64,000 nucleotides of DNA, taken from a virus. The notes under the pieces are model-generated. The model had not been told where the DNA came from. It ran no database searches and was given only the letters and a program-made list of their open reading frames with translations. A program made the translations under genes and the position numbers. This document shows, one piece after another, positions 16,925 through 24,370 of the stretch (the stretch's first letter is position 1; each line of letters opens with the position of its first letter). The stretch lies in IMG/VR virus record IMGVR_UViG_3300044712_000833, positions 1 to 64,000 of that record. The stretch is one strand, 5' to 3'.

Positions 16925-17999
16925 CCTCTATTCAAGTGATTGAATAGTAATAAATTGGGGTATTAAGCGAGAAAGCTGAAATGCCAACTCGATCCGAAGG
17001 CTAATATTTATTATTAGTCAGGTGCAGAGCATAGAGATTGAAATAATATCTCCAAGAGACCCCGATATCTTTTTAGGAGGACAAATGTTAGTTGATGAAA
17101 AAGTTATTACAAAATGGAATTCTAGAACAAAACATTATTATGAAAACTTAGGATATGTATATACAGGAATGGGAACAGAACTTAAAGTTTATATAGAGCA
17201 CCTTCCTCAATCAAGTGAAGCAATGATTAAAATAATATGCGATTATTGCGGAAAAATATTTGAGAGAAGATGGAATTATTATATAAAAACTCATTCTGTT
17301 ATAGATAAAGATTCTTGTTATGATTGTTGTCAAAATAAGAGAGAAGACACAAACACCGTTAAATATGGAAAAAAGAATCCTATGGAAATTGATGACTTTA
17401 AAGAAAATCAAAAGAAATCCTTAATTGAAAAATACGGTGTTGACAACGTTTTCAAATTAGAATCAGTTAAAGAAATAATAAGAAATGTTAATTTAGAAAA
17501 ATATGGCGAGACAAGTTTTACAAAGACTGAAGAATATAGAGAAAAAACAAGAAATACTTGTGTTTCCAAGTATGGTGAAACCAGCCATATGAAAACTGAA
17601 AAATATAAAGAAATGTTTTCTGGAGAAAATAGCCCTGTTTGGAAAGGCGGAGTCCACGATGAAAGATGGGATAGACTTCAACCTAAGTACAAATCGTGGA
17701 GATTTCGAGTTTTTGAAAGAGATAATTTTATTTGCCAAAAGTGCCTAGTTCACCCTCAATATTTAGAGGCTCACCATATATTAAATTGGAAAGACAATAT
17801 AGATTTAAGATATGAAGTAGATAATGGAATAAGTTTTTGTCAAGATTGCCACATTGAATTTCATCGAATTTATGGAAAAATAAATAATAACTTTGAACAA
17901 CTAACGGAATTTCTAGAAAGATAAAGAAGTATGCCGAACTAGCAAGAATAAAATTGCTAGATTATATGAATAAAAAGTCATATAGATAACAAAATGAAG
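16925..17999 (+). mobile_element. Group I intron in the terminase gene, with HNH nuclease ORF
   Basis: The 5' exon end AATTTAATTGT pairs with GTAATAAATT at 16947-16956 to form P1, ending in the U-G pair expected at the splice site. GCATA (17029-17033) and TATGC (17930-17934) can form P7 on either side of the nuclease frame. CTAGCAA/TTGCTAG and TATATGA/TCATATA make P9-type hairpins. The intron ends in G at 17999. Removing it restores the reading frame (GT + C ATT TTT GAT). The boundaries are inferred from these rules and could shift by a few bases. Confidence 0.8.
17085..17924 (+). CDS. Intron-encoded HNH homing endonuclease (279 aa)
   Basis: The C-terminus is a classic HNH nuclease: FERDNFICQKC, LEAHHILNW, then DNGISFCQDCHIEFH. 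The middle carries repeated EKYGV..NVFK / EKYGETSFTKTEEY modules found in phage and viral HNH proteins, probably DNA-contacting. An N-terminal CDYCGK...CYDCCQ set may bind zinc. The ATG follows AGGAGG. An earlier GTG in frame lies in the intron core and is rejected. The enzyme presumably cuts intron-less terminase alleles near the nuclease active-site codons, promoting intron homing. Confidence 0.88.
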   Translation: MLVDEKVITKWNSRTKHYYENLGYVYTGMGTELKVYIEHLPQSSEAMIKIICDYCGKIFERRWNYYIKTHSVIDKDSCYDCCQNKREDTNTVKYGKKNPMEIDDFKENQKKSLIEKYGVDNVFKLESVKEIIRNVNLEKYGETSFTKTEEYREKTRNTCVSKYGETSHMKTEKYKEMFSGENSPVWKGGVHDERWDRLQPKYKSWRFRVFERDNFICQKCLVHPQYLEAHHILNWKDNIDLRYEVDNGISFCQDCHIEFHRIYGKINNNFEQLTEFLER

Positions 18000-18555
18000 C
18001 ATTTTTGATTCCATGACCCAAGTAACACAATCAGAAGAAAGAGGAATTGATTATCCTCCGATGACTGTTGCGGATCATGAATTTATAGACGAGAAACTTA
18101 GATTAGAACTTTTAGAAAGAACCTTGGGAGTAGACGCTAAACCAGTGATATTTCCTATTCTCGCTACAAGTACTCTGAACTCTCAAATCGCTGTTTCTTT
18201 TAGAAACGCTCTTCAAAAGAAACTATGGTCGTTTTTAGTATCAGACAACGACATTGAGGATTTTCTTATTAAGTCATACAAAGATTTTATGACAAACGAC
18301 AATGAATCTTATAGAGCCTTTTACTTGAATCCATATCTTCAAACAACTTTGTTTATTGGGGAATGTGTGAATTTAGATATGATGCTTGTAAATGGAAACA
18401 TTAAACTTGTTGAAAAAGATGGAAATTATAAAGATAGATATACATCTGTTTCTTATCTTAATTTTATAGCATCTTTATTTGATAAAGACTTACTTAAAGA
18501 AACAGATGATACGAGCGATTGGGATGCTCTGCTTGGTGTGAGTTATATAGGATAG
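18000..18555 (+). CDS. Terminase large subunit, exon 2
   Basis: It continues the terminase frame with a segment read as IFDSMTQVTQSEERGIDYPP, then a helical C-terminal domain. An unspliced start at the internal ATG is possible but has no ribosome site, which supports splicing. The domain completes the RNase H-like nuclease and the C-terminal region that contacts the portal. It lies 12 nt before a small virion-type gene. Confidence 0.8.
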
Positions 18556-18567
18556 GAGAAAAAATAA

Positions 18568-18903
18568 ATGAATATATTAAATGCGGTAAATGCAACAGCG
18601 ACAAGTACAAATACTAGCACCTTGGTTTCGGGGTCTATTTTAAATGCTACAAACGGTATGAGTGTATCTTTTACAGTAAAAAACACAGGATTGACAAACA
18701 GTGTTGACTATTTAATTATAGCAGGAAACGCATCTGACTTAAGTGATGGTGTAACTGTTCAGAACTCAGCTACTTTGGCGGCTGGTGCTGTCGGATCATA
18801 TTCAATTCAGATAGCCCCTTTTTGTTATTACGGTGTGAAAATCGCTTCGACCTCTGCTGGTAATCATACTACAGTTGAAGCCAAAGGTAGAGTTAGAGGT
18901 TAA
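18568..18903 (+). CDS. Putative capsid decoration-type protein (111 aa)
   Basis: A small beta-rich, Ser/Thr/Gly-rich protein with only one or two charged patches. It resembles Ig-like phage head-decoration proteins in composition, but I cannot name a family. It lies between the terminase and portal genes. The ATG follows TAGGAG. A structural role is inferred from context. Confidence 0.5.
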   Translation: MNILNAVNATATSTNTSTLVSGSILNATNGMSVSFTVKNTGLTNSVDYLIIAGNASDLSDGVTVQNSATLAAGAVGSYSIQIAPFCYYGVKIASTSAGNHTTVEAKGRVRG

Positions 18904-18904
18904 T

Positions 18905-19111
18905 GTGAATGAAGAACTAAAAAAGAGATTTGAATATCATGAACTAGATGAAAATCAGATGGAGCTAATCGAGGAACTGAGAACAAGATTTATTGAACTC
19001 GCTCAATTCATTGATGCAAACTGTCCCGTTTCCAGAGAAAAGGCGTTAGCAATGACACACTTGGAGATGAGCAGTTTCTATACCAATGCTTCTGTTAGCA
19101 GATATTCCTAA
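18905..19111 (+). CDS. acb2: Acb2-family cyclic-oligonucleotide sponge (anti-CBASS), 68 aa
   Basis: The protein matches the Acb2/T4 Vs.4 pattern along its length: an N-terminal KRFEYHE, a helix ending in IELAQFIDANCP, the hallmark SREKALAMTHLE, and a C-terminal SSFYTNASVSRYS where homologues have MWANAxIARN. Known members form hexamers that trap CBASS cyclic di- and trinucleotides, so effectors are not activated. The start is GTG with an AGAGG ribosome site. The protein would act in the host cytoplasm early in infection, yet the gene lies in the late head module, where the frame is short and easily missed. Ligand range cannot be read from sequence. Confidence 0.8.
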   Translation: MNEELKKRFEYHELDENQMELIEELRTRFIELAQFIDANCPVSREKALAMTHLEMSSFYTNASVSRYS

Positions 19112-19131
19112 CATATAAGAAAGGAGGAGAC

Positions 19132-20739
19132 TTGGCGACAAAAAGAAAAAACACAAAGAAGGAAACTGAAACTCCTTCAGAAGAAAAAATATTAATTTCT
19201 GAAAAAGAAGTATGGGATGTTCTCCAATTTGCAAACAACATCTATTCGGGAGTTTACCCTTCTATATGGACACCTGACCTAACAAATTCCAGATTTAAAG
19301 ACGTTACCCTTCAGCCAGTAGCCGCTACACTAGATAAAATAAATACAGCATTAGCTGACCCAAAACAAAACGAAGAAGTTTTAACTTCTTATTCTCAATG
19401 GTTGGAACTAAACTCTATAATGTATCGTAGAGTATTGCTTTACTATTCAGGACTTCTTTCCTTTGATTGGAATTACGTTTGTACGAATATAAAAGACGAA
19501 AAAGAATATAGGTCTAAAAAATATAAAGCTGACTTGGAAATTGTAAAAGATTTTTTTGATAAATTTAATGTCAAAGATTCTTTTTCTACGGCATTAAAAG
19601 AAATGTTAAGGAATGAAACGTTTTTTGGAGTTTTACGAGATGAAGGGGAAAAGTATGTTATTCAAGAGCTTCAAAGAACTTATTGTAAGTTAACAGGACG
19701 TTTTGATTATGGGTTACTTTATTCATTTAACATGAATGTTTTTCTTCAAGGCGGTATGAATATAGATATGTTTCCAAAAGTATTTAAAAGATTTTATAGA
19801 GATGCTTTTGTAAAAGGTAATCCTATAACATATAATCCATCTCTTCCTGTTGGATCAAGGGACTCTTCTTATGTGTATTGGGTGGACACAGACCCAAAAG
19901 ACGGATTCGTGGCTTTGAAGTTATTTCCAGAAATAGGAACTAACATAAGTTTTCTAGCGGCATTTATGCCCGATGCCGTGATTCAATCTTTCGTGAGATC
20001 GCTCCAACTAGATGTTAATATAGCAAAAGCCTCGAAAATCTTGGCAGGCGAAGTTCCTTTTTTGGATGCAAAGGCAAAAGTAAAAGATGCAATTGCCATT
20101 AGCCCCGATCTTCTCGGAAAATTCATGGCTTTGATTAAATCTTCTTTACCGTCTATGATAAAGGTAGCTTCTGCGCCACTTCAAAATCTTTCAGCGGTTG
20201 AATTTAATGGGGATAGTAATATGTATGATTCATACTTAATGAGTTCGTCAGCCGCGAGTGGTATTAACAGCAGACTTATTTACGCTAAAGATCGTCAAAA
20301 CATCCTTGAAACAAAATTAAGTATGGATATTGACCAAAACATCTTACGTCCAGTTTATCAACAGTTTGCAAATATTCTTGAATATTGGGTAAATCAAAGA
20401 ACAAAGCAATATAAATTTAAATTTATCTTTGAAGGCTTTAATACCGCAATAGATAGAGAAGAACGCTTAAATACAGTATTCAAATACGCTGACACAGGAA
20501 TTATTTTAGAACAAAAGTTTGCCTCTGCTATTGGGCTTAGTCCTTTTGATTTTAGAAGAATGATGGAAGAGTCAAAATCAAATGACTTTGTAAATAAGCT
20601 AACTCCTATTCTTAAAGCAAATCAAATGTCATCTAAAGACGCTGGTGCAGGTCGTCCTGCTAAATCGGATAAAGATTTAACTGAGGGTGGGTCTGAGGCT
20701 AGAGAATCTGGAAGCAACGACGAAAAAGGGGAAGAATAA
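19132..20739 (+). CDS. Portal protein (535 aa)
   Basis: Assigned from its place after the terminase, its length and the sequence pattern: a long helical region, the segment MYRRVLLYYSGLLSFDW, and a C-terminal helical barrel region before a charged Gly/Ser tail. Portals form the dodecameric channel at the capsid vertex through which DNA passes. The start is TTG after AAGGAGGA, the best ribosome site nearby. The final 45 residues are low-complexity and probably disordered. Confidence 0.75.
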   Translation: MATKRKNTKKETETPSEEKILISEKEVWDVLQFANNIYSGVYPSIWTPDLTNSRFKDVTLQPVAATLDKINTALADPKQNEEVLTSYSQWLELNSIMYRRVLLYYSGLLSFDWNYVCTNIKDEKEYRSKKYKADLEIVKDFFDKFNVKDSFSTALKEMLRNETFFGVLRDEGEKYVIQELQRTYCKLTGRFDYGLLYSFNMNVFLQGGMNIDMFPKVFKRFYRDAFVKGNPITYNPSLPVGSRDSSYVYWVDTDPKDGFVALKLFPEIGTNISFLAAFMPDAVIQSFVRSLQLDVNIAKASKILAGEVPFLDAKAKVKDAIAISPDLLGKFMALIKSSLPSMIKVASAPLQNLSAVEFNGDSNMYDSYLMSSSAASGINSRLIYAKDRQNILETKLSMDIDQNILRPVYQQFANILEYWVNQRTKQYKFKFIFEGFNTAIDREERLNTVFKYADTGIILEQKFASAIGLSPFDFRRMMEESKSNDFVNKLTPILKANQMSSKDAGAGRPAKSDKDLTEGGSEARESGSNDEKGEE

Positions 20740-20747
20740 TAAAATTA

Positions 20748-20777
20748 CCAGTTTAAAAAATATATATCTGTAACTGG
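20748..20777 (+). other. Hairpin between portal and next gene
   Basis: CCAGTT pairs with AACTGG across an AT-rich 18-nt loop. There is no T tract, so it could be a processing site or RNA stabiliser. Confidence 0.35.
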
Positions 20778-20794
20778 CAGATAAAAGGAGAGAA

Positions 20795-21559
20795 ATGTTT
20801 CGTAATAATATGATTGTATCAATCAAAAGTGATTCAAAGTTTTTTAGAGAAGAAAAAGATGTAGTTAAAATTTCATTTGGAACAGAATATAGTATTTACA
20901 TGAAGAACCAAAATGAGACAGACGCTTTAGTTTCAATTTTAATAGATGGAGAAGATGTTCTTTCTGGAAACAAAATTATTCTTAGGTCTAAATCTATTTT
21001 AGATTTAGAAGGATTCCTTGATGGAAGTCAAGTTAAAAATAAATTTAAGTTTATAGAAAGAATTTCAGAAATTGAAAGTCATAGAGGAATAAAACCCGAT
21101 GATGGAATAATTTCTATTTCTTTTACATATGAAAAAGAAAAACCAAAATATCAACCTTATGTTGTTTATTATCCTAAGTATGAATGGAAATATGTTCCAT
21201 ATACAATAACTTATACCGACTCAAATTCATTAATGGAAAAAAGTGTTTTGGGATCAGCAGGAGTATCTAATGATGTTTCTTGGACTTCCACCTACGCAAA
21301 TTATTCTAATTATATGACTAATTCGATGAATGAAAATGGAATAACCGTAAAAGGAAGTAATATTTCTCAAAACTTTGGATATGGTTGGTTAGGTGAAATG
21401 GAAGATGTTTCTACTACAATGTCTCTAAGATTGATTGGATTCAAGGACGAAACAAAAAACGTATTTACTTCAGATTTGACAGAATGTAAAATCTGTGGAT
21501 ATAAATCAAAAAAGAATTATAATTTTTGTCCTAAATGCGGGACAATAATAATAAAATAA
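20795..21559 (+). CDS. Hypothetical protein with C-terminal zinc ribbon (254 aa)
   Basis: The last 26 residues are a clear zinc ribbon (CKICGY...CPKCG). The N-terminal 220 residues look beta-rich, including a Tyr/Pro-rich segment (PYVVYYPKYEWKYVPY), and are unrecognised. Hairpins flank the gene on both sides, which sets it apart from the tightly packed head genes. It may be a later insertion with its own expression. The ATG follows AAAGGAG. Confidence 0.6.
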   Translation: MFRNNMIVSIKSDSKFFREEKDVVKISFGTEYSIYMKNQNETDALVSILIDGEDVLSGNKIILRSKSILDLEGFLDGSQVKNKFKFIERISEIESHRGIKPDDGIISISFTYEKEKPKYQPYVVYYPKYEWKYVPYTITYTDSNSLMEKSVLGSAGVSNDVSWTSTYANYSNYMTNSMNENGITVKGSNISQNFGYGWLGEMEDVSTTMSLRLIGFKDETKNVFTSDLTECKICGYKSKKNYNFCPKCGTIIIK

Positions 21560-21578
21560 TAATTTTATCAATGATTTG

Positions 21579-21612
21579 AATATTGTCCTGACCAGACAGT
21601 ATTATTTCTTTA
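21579..21612 (+). terminator. Possible terminator
   Basis: A 9-bp stem (AATATTGTC with GACAGTATT, one G-U) is followed by a T-rich stretch. Confidence 0.5.
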
Positions 21613-21670
21613 TCTCATAGATAAATTCTTAATATCTATGTAAAATTAAGGTCATATAAGGAGAAACAAA

Positions 21671-22324
21671 ATGTCAGAACCAAGATTAACAGCACTACAA
21701 ATTAAGCAACTAAATAACATGAACGCCGCCGCTCAAAGAGCGGATTTGGGAACAAGACTAGATGAAATTCAATACGATGGTGTACCAGATGTTTCTGCTG
21801 GAACAGTTTTAGGAATGAATGTTATTTCATATTCTATAACTCCTGCTTTAGCCTCTACAACTGGTGTCCATGCGGCAATTACTCTTCCCACTAGCGGAAC
21901 AACTGTGGTAACTACTTCAATTACAAACCCTGACTTTCCTCGTCAAATTACAATCACAGGTAATGCCGCTGGAATTACAGGTAATGTCGTTATTGTTGGC
22001 ACAGATATTGCAGATGCGGCTCTCACTGAAACTCTCGTTGCTGTAGATAATACTACTGTAACATCAACTAAAGCGTTTAAAACTGTTACATCAATTACTG
22101 TCCCCACTCGAACAACCGCTGGTGATACAATATCTGTTGGAACTGGCGCAAAAGTTGGTTTCCCTGTCGCTATCCCTCAAACAACTCGCGTGTTAGCTAA
22201 GAATTTCAATGGATCAACTGACGCTGGAACTGTTACTGCGGGAGCAACTGCCCCATTGTCCGTATATGCCGCCGCTGGATCATTTGATGGTGCAAAAGTA
22301 CTTGAGCTAATTTTCATTGCTTAG
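21671..22324 (+). CDS. Putative head structural protein (217 aa)
   Basis: After a helical N-terminal 35 residues, the protein is beta-rich and dominated by Thr, Val, Ala and Gly, typical of phage head-fibre or decoration proteins. The family is not identified. It starts after ATAAGGAG. It lies in the head module between the portal and the prohead protease. A capsid-surface role is inferred. Confidence 0.55.
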   Translation: MSEPRLTALQIKQLNNMNAAAQRADLGTRLDEIQYDGVPDVSAGTVLGMNVISYSITPALASTTGVHAAITLPTSGTTVVTTSITNPDFPRQITITGNAAGITGNVVIVGTDIADAALTETLVAVDNTTVTSTKAFKTVTSITVPTRTTAGDTISVGTGAKVGFPVAIPQTTRVLAKNFNGSTDAGTVTAGATAPLSVYAAAGSFDGAKVLELIFIA

Positions 22325-22341
22325 TGTGAAAGGTGGTAAAA

Positions 22342-22833
22342 ATGATACCACTTATTAGTGATTCATTAAAGGATTCTTTGGTACAACAAATCGCCGAAGA
22401 GAAGAAAAACGCTAATATCTATTTGTCTATAGCCTCTTACTTAAATGGTAAGGGGCTTTCTAATTTAGCAAAAAAATTCGAAGAACAGCATTCTGAAGAA
22501 ACAGAACATTCTTTAATTTTATATAAGTTGTTATCTGACTTATCTATTGTCTTTAACGTTCCTGCAATTGAATTATATGACATTTCTTCAATTGATAATA
22601 TTGTTTCTCTTGCTGAATTGTATCTTGACAGAGAGTATCAAACAACAGAATCTCTTGGGGAAATAAAGAAACAGTCGATGGATGAAGACAATTATGTTGT
22701 TGAAGAGCGAATTAGAGAAATGATAAAACTTCAACAAACAGAATATGCTGAAGCTACAGAGTTTTTGGATAGATCAAATCTTCTTAGAGAATGGTGGCAA
22801 GTGGCTTTATGGGATTCTTCACTGGGAGGTTAA
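22342..22833 (+). CDS. Ferritin-like four-helix protein (163 aa)
   Basis: The N-terminal half follows the ferritin plan: a first helix with E in LVQQIAEEKKNANIYLSIAS, then KGLSNLAKKFEEQHSEETEHSLILYKLL, which carries the E-x-x-H iron-ligand pair. Later helices include LAELYLDREYQTTESLGEI and EERIREMIKLQQTEYAEATEF, where ferritins have further Glu/Gln ligands. Ferritins store or oxidise iron. Why a phage carries one in its head module is unknown; it might be a repurposed structural protein. The ATG after AAAGGTGG is preferred to a GTG three codons upstream. Confidence 0.6.
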   Translation: MIPLISDSLKDSLVQQIAEEKKNANIYLSIASYLNGKGLSNLAKKFEEQHSEETEHSLILYKLLSDLSIVFNVPAIELYDISSIDNIVSLAELYLDREYQTTESLGEIKKQSMDEDNYVVEERIREMIKLQQTEYAEATEFLDRSNLLREWWQVALWDSSLGG

Positions 22834-22834
22834 T

Positions 22835-23008
22835 ATGGCTATTTATTCTGCTATACAACCGATTGCGGATTATCTTATAGGAAAAGACTTTGTTCCCGAT
22901 TCTTATGATTACAGATATTTTTATTTTACAGTTACCGAACAACTAACGGACGCATTAAGTAGTATGCCTTATTGGTATAGAAACTTATTTGCCCCACCTT
23001 GGGGGTAA
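22835..23008 (+). CDS. Small DUF5659-like protein A (57 aa)
   Basis: The pattern IADYLIGKDF...YFYFTVTEQLTDALSSMPYWY matches small phage proteins of the DUF5659 type, whose function is unknown. It begins directly after the ferritin-like gene and shares its layout with the next gene, so the two are tandem paralogues. The ribosome site is GGGAGG. Confidence 0.6.
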   Translation: MAIYSAIQPIADYLIGKDFVPDSYDYRYFYFTVTEQLTDALSSMPYWYRNLFAPPWG

Positions 23009-23009
23009 T

Positions 23010-23219
23010 ATGTATGTAACAAATCCTCAAAAAATAGATAAATCAAAACTTTATGTTTGCAATGGAATAATTGCAAATTATTTGATATATGAAAAGCATT
23101 TACCATTATTCTCTCACGATAGGTCAGATGGAAAATGGTATTTTGCAAAAACAGAACAATTAGAAAAGGCAATTGAGGAATTACCCTTTTATTATAACGT
23201 GATTAAATTTATATGGTAA
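23010..23219 (+). CDS. Small DUF5659-like protein B (69 aa)
   Basis: IANYLIYEKHLP...WYFAKTEQLEKAIEELPFYY aligns with the preceding protein at the I-A-x-Y-L-I, TEQL and LP(Y/F)xY positions. The ATG lies in a GGGGGTAATATG context that serves as ribosome site. A nuclease cassette is inserted right after its stop. Confidence 0.6.
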   Translation: MYVTNPQKIDKSKLYVCNGIIANYLIYEKHLPLFSHDRSDGKWYFAKTEQLEKAIEELPFYYNVIKFIW

Positions 23220-23225
23220 TTAGTA

Positions 23226-23254
23226 TTGACAGAAAATCTATTCTGTGATACAAT
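23226..23254 (+). promoter_or_regulatory. Cassette 1 promoter
   Basis: TTGACA, 17 bp, TACAAT, with TGTGA upstream of the -10 box. It lies 6 nt after the upstream stop codon. Confidence 0.85.
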
Positions 23255-23259
23255 TATAC

Positions 23260-23313
23260 TAGATGGATAGGGTCGCTCCCGAAAAGCAGTAACTCTCAAC
23301 TGTTCTCCATCTA
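23260..23313 (+). ncRNA. Pseudoknot RNA family copy 1
   Basis: P1 TAGATGG/CCATCTA encloses GATAG, GTCGCTCCCGAAAAG and a P3 stem CAGT/ACTG. The P3 loop word CTCT (23293-23296) can pair with AGGG (23269-23272) in a pseudoknot. It is the 5' leader of the nuclease mRNA. Confidence 0.7.
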
Positions 23314-23353
23314 TTTTATATTTAGTTGAGAAATTATTTGGAGAGAAGTAAAA

Positions 23354-24337
23354 ATGAGAAAAAGAACTGAAAAAGAAATAAAACAAGTTGTTGAAAATTT
23401 AGAGTATAGTTACATTAAAAGTTATCTGGGAAATAAGAATATTGTAAGGGTGATTATTCAAGATAAAAGAGGATACAAATATGATGTTGTGATTTATAGT
23501 ATTTTGCGTGGTCAAGGTATTAATTTTGTAGATAAAAGTAATCCTTTTTCCTTAGAAAATATTTCCCTATGGTTAAAGCTTAACAATAGTCAATTTGAAT
23601 TAGTTAAAGATAATGAATATATAAATGCCTTTTCAAAATTGAATTTGTATTGTAATGTATGTAAAGATTATCCAAAAATGAGTTGGAATAACGTTTTGGC
23701 AGGAATAGCCTGTGGTGTTTGTAAGGGATTTCAGGTGGGAAAACGTCACAATCTAGCTGCTCAAAGACCTGATATAGCAAAAGAATGGCATCCAGCAAAA
23801 AACGGAAGTTTGACCCCGCAAGATGTTACTCACGCATCCCATGAGAAAGCATGGTGGTTATGTCCAGACGGACACGAATATTTTTCAAGAATAAATTCTA
23901 GGACGAATTTGGGAAATGGGTGTAAAGTTTGTTCAGATGAGAGACAGGAATCTAAAATAGCCAATAGGTTAAAGTTCTATATTCTTAGCAAATATCATGC
24001 CAAAGAAGAATATAGAATATACAAAAATCCTGAAACAAATAGATGGCTTCCATATGATATTTATATTCCGTATGGTAGCAATCCTGAATTGAATGGATTT
24101 TATATAGAAATTCACGGCGAACAACACTATAAGATTTGTACTTGGCACAAATTAGTAGCCAATAGAAATAAAATAAGTCCAGAAGAAGAATTTAAATACC
24201 AGAAACGAAAAGATAGATTAAAAAAGAATTTTGCAAAGAAAAACGGAACCTACATAGAAATTGATCTTCGCAAGATAAAAATTGAACAAGATGCAATTGA
24301 ATATATAGAAAAAATTTTAGAGCAAACTCTCCTTTAA
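23354..24337 (+). CDS. Cassette 1 zinc-ribbon/Vsr-like homing-type nuclease (327 aa)
   Basis: The N-terminal 100 residues (VRVIIQDKRGYKYDV, then SLENISLWLKLN) are shared with the nucleases at 4220, 34187 and 61817. Zinc-binding repeats follow (CNVCKD...CGVCKG, then a DUF4379-like unit with CKVCSD). The C-terminal nuclease reads PYDIYIPYG...FYIEIHGEQHYK, a KDRLKKNFAKK helix and TYIEIDL, as in Vsr-like EDxHD enzymes. The intact HGEQHY motif suggests activity. The ATG follows GGAGAG. Its 3' end overlaps its own terminator. Inserted between head genes, it behaves like a mobile unit. Confidence 0.82.
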   Translation: MRKRTEKEIKQVVENLEYSYIKSYLGNKNIVRVIIQDKRGYKYDVVIYSILRGQGINFVDKSNPFSLENISLWLKLNNSQFELVKDNEYINAFSKLNLYCNVCKDYPKMSWNNVLAGIACGVCKGFQVGKRHNLAAQRPDIAKEWHPAKNGSLTPQDVTHASHEKAWWLCPDGHEYFSRINSRTNLGNGCKVCSDERQESKIANRLKFYILSKYHAKEEYRIYKNPETNRWLPYDIYIPYGSNPELNGFYIEIHGEQHYKICTWHKLVANRNKISPEEEFKYQKRKDRLKKNFAKKNGTYIEIDLRKIKIEQDAIEYIEKILEQTLL

Positions 24338-24354
24338 TCAAGGAGAGTTTTTGT
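24324..24354 (+). terminator. Cassette 1 terminator overlapping the nuclease stop
   Basis: An 11-bp stem (AAACTCTCCTT with AAGGAGAGTTT) plus a T run. The stop codon lies at the junction of stem and loop. Confidence 0.85.
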
Positions 24355-24370
24355 TTGGAAGGGAGGTAAT

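Noticed and set aside
17022-17084. A GTG start for the intron HNH gene
   Set aside because: The GTG lies within the intron core near P7 and lacks a ribosome site, while an ATG 63 nt later follows AGGAGG.
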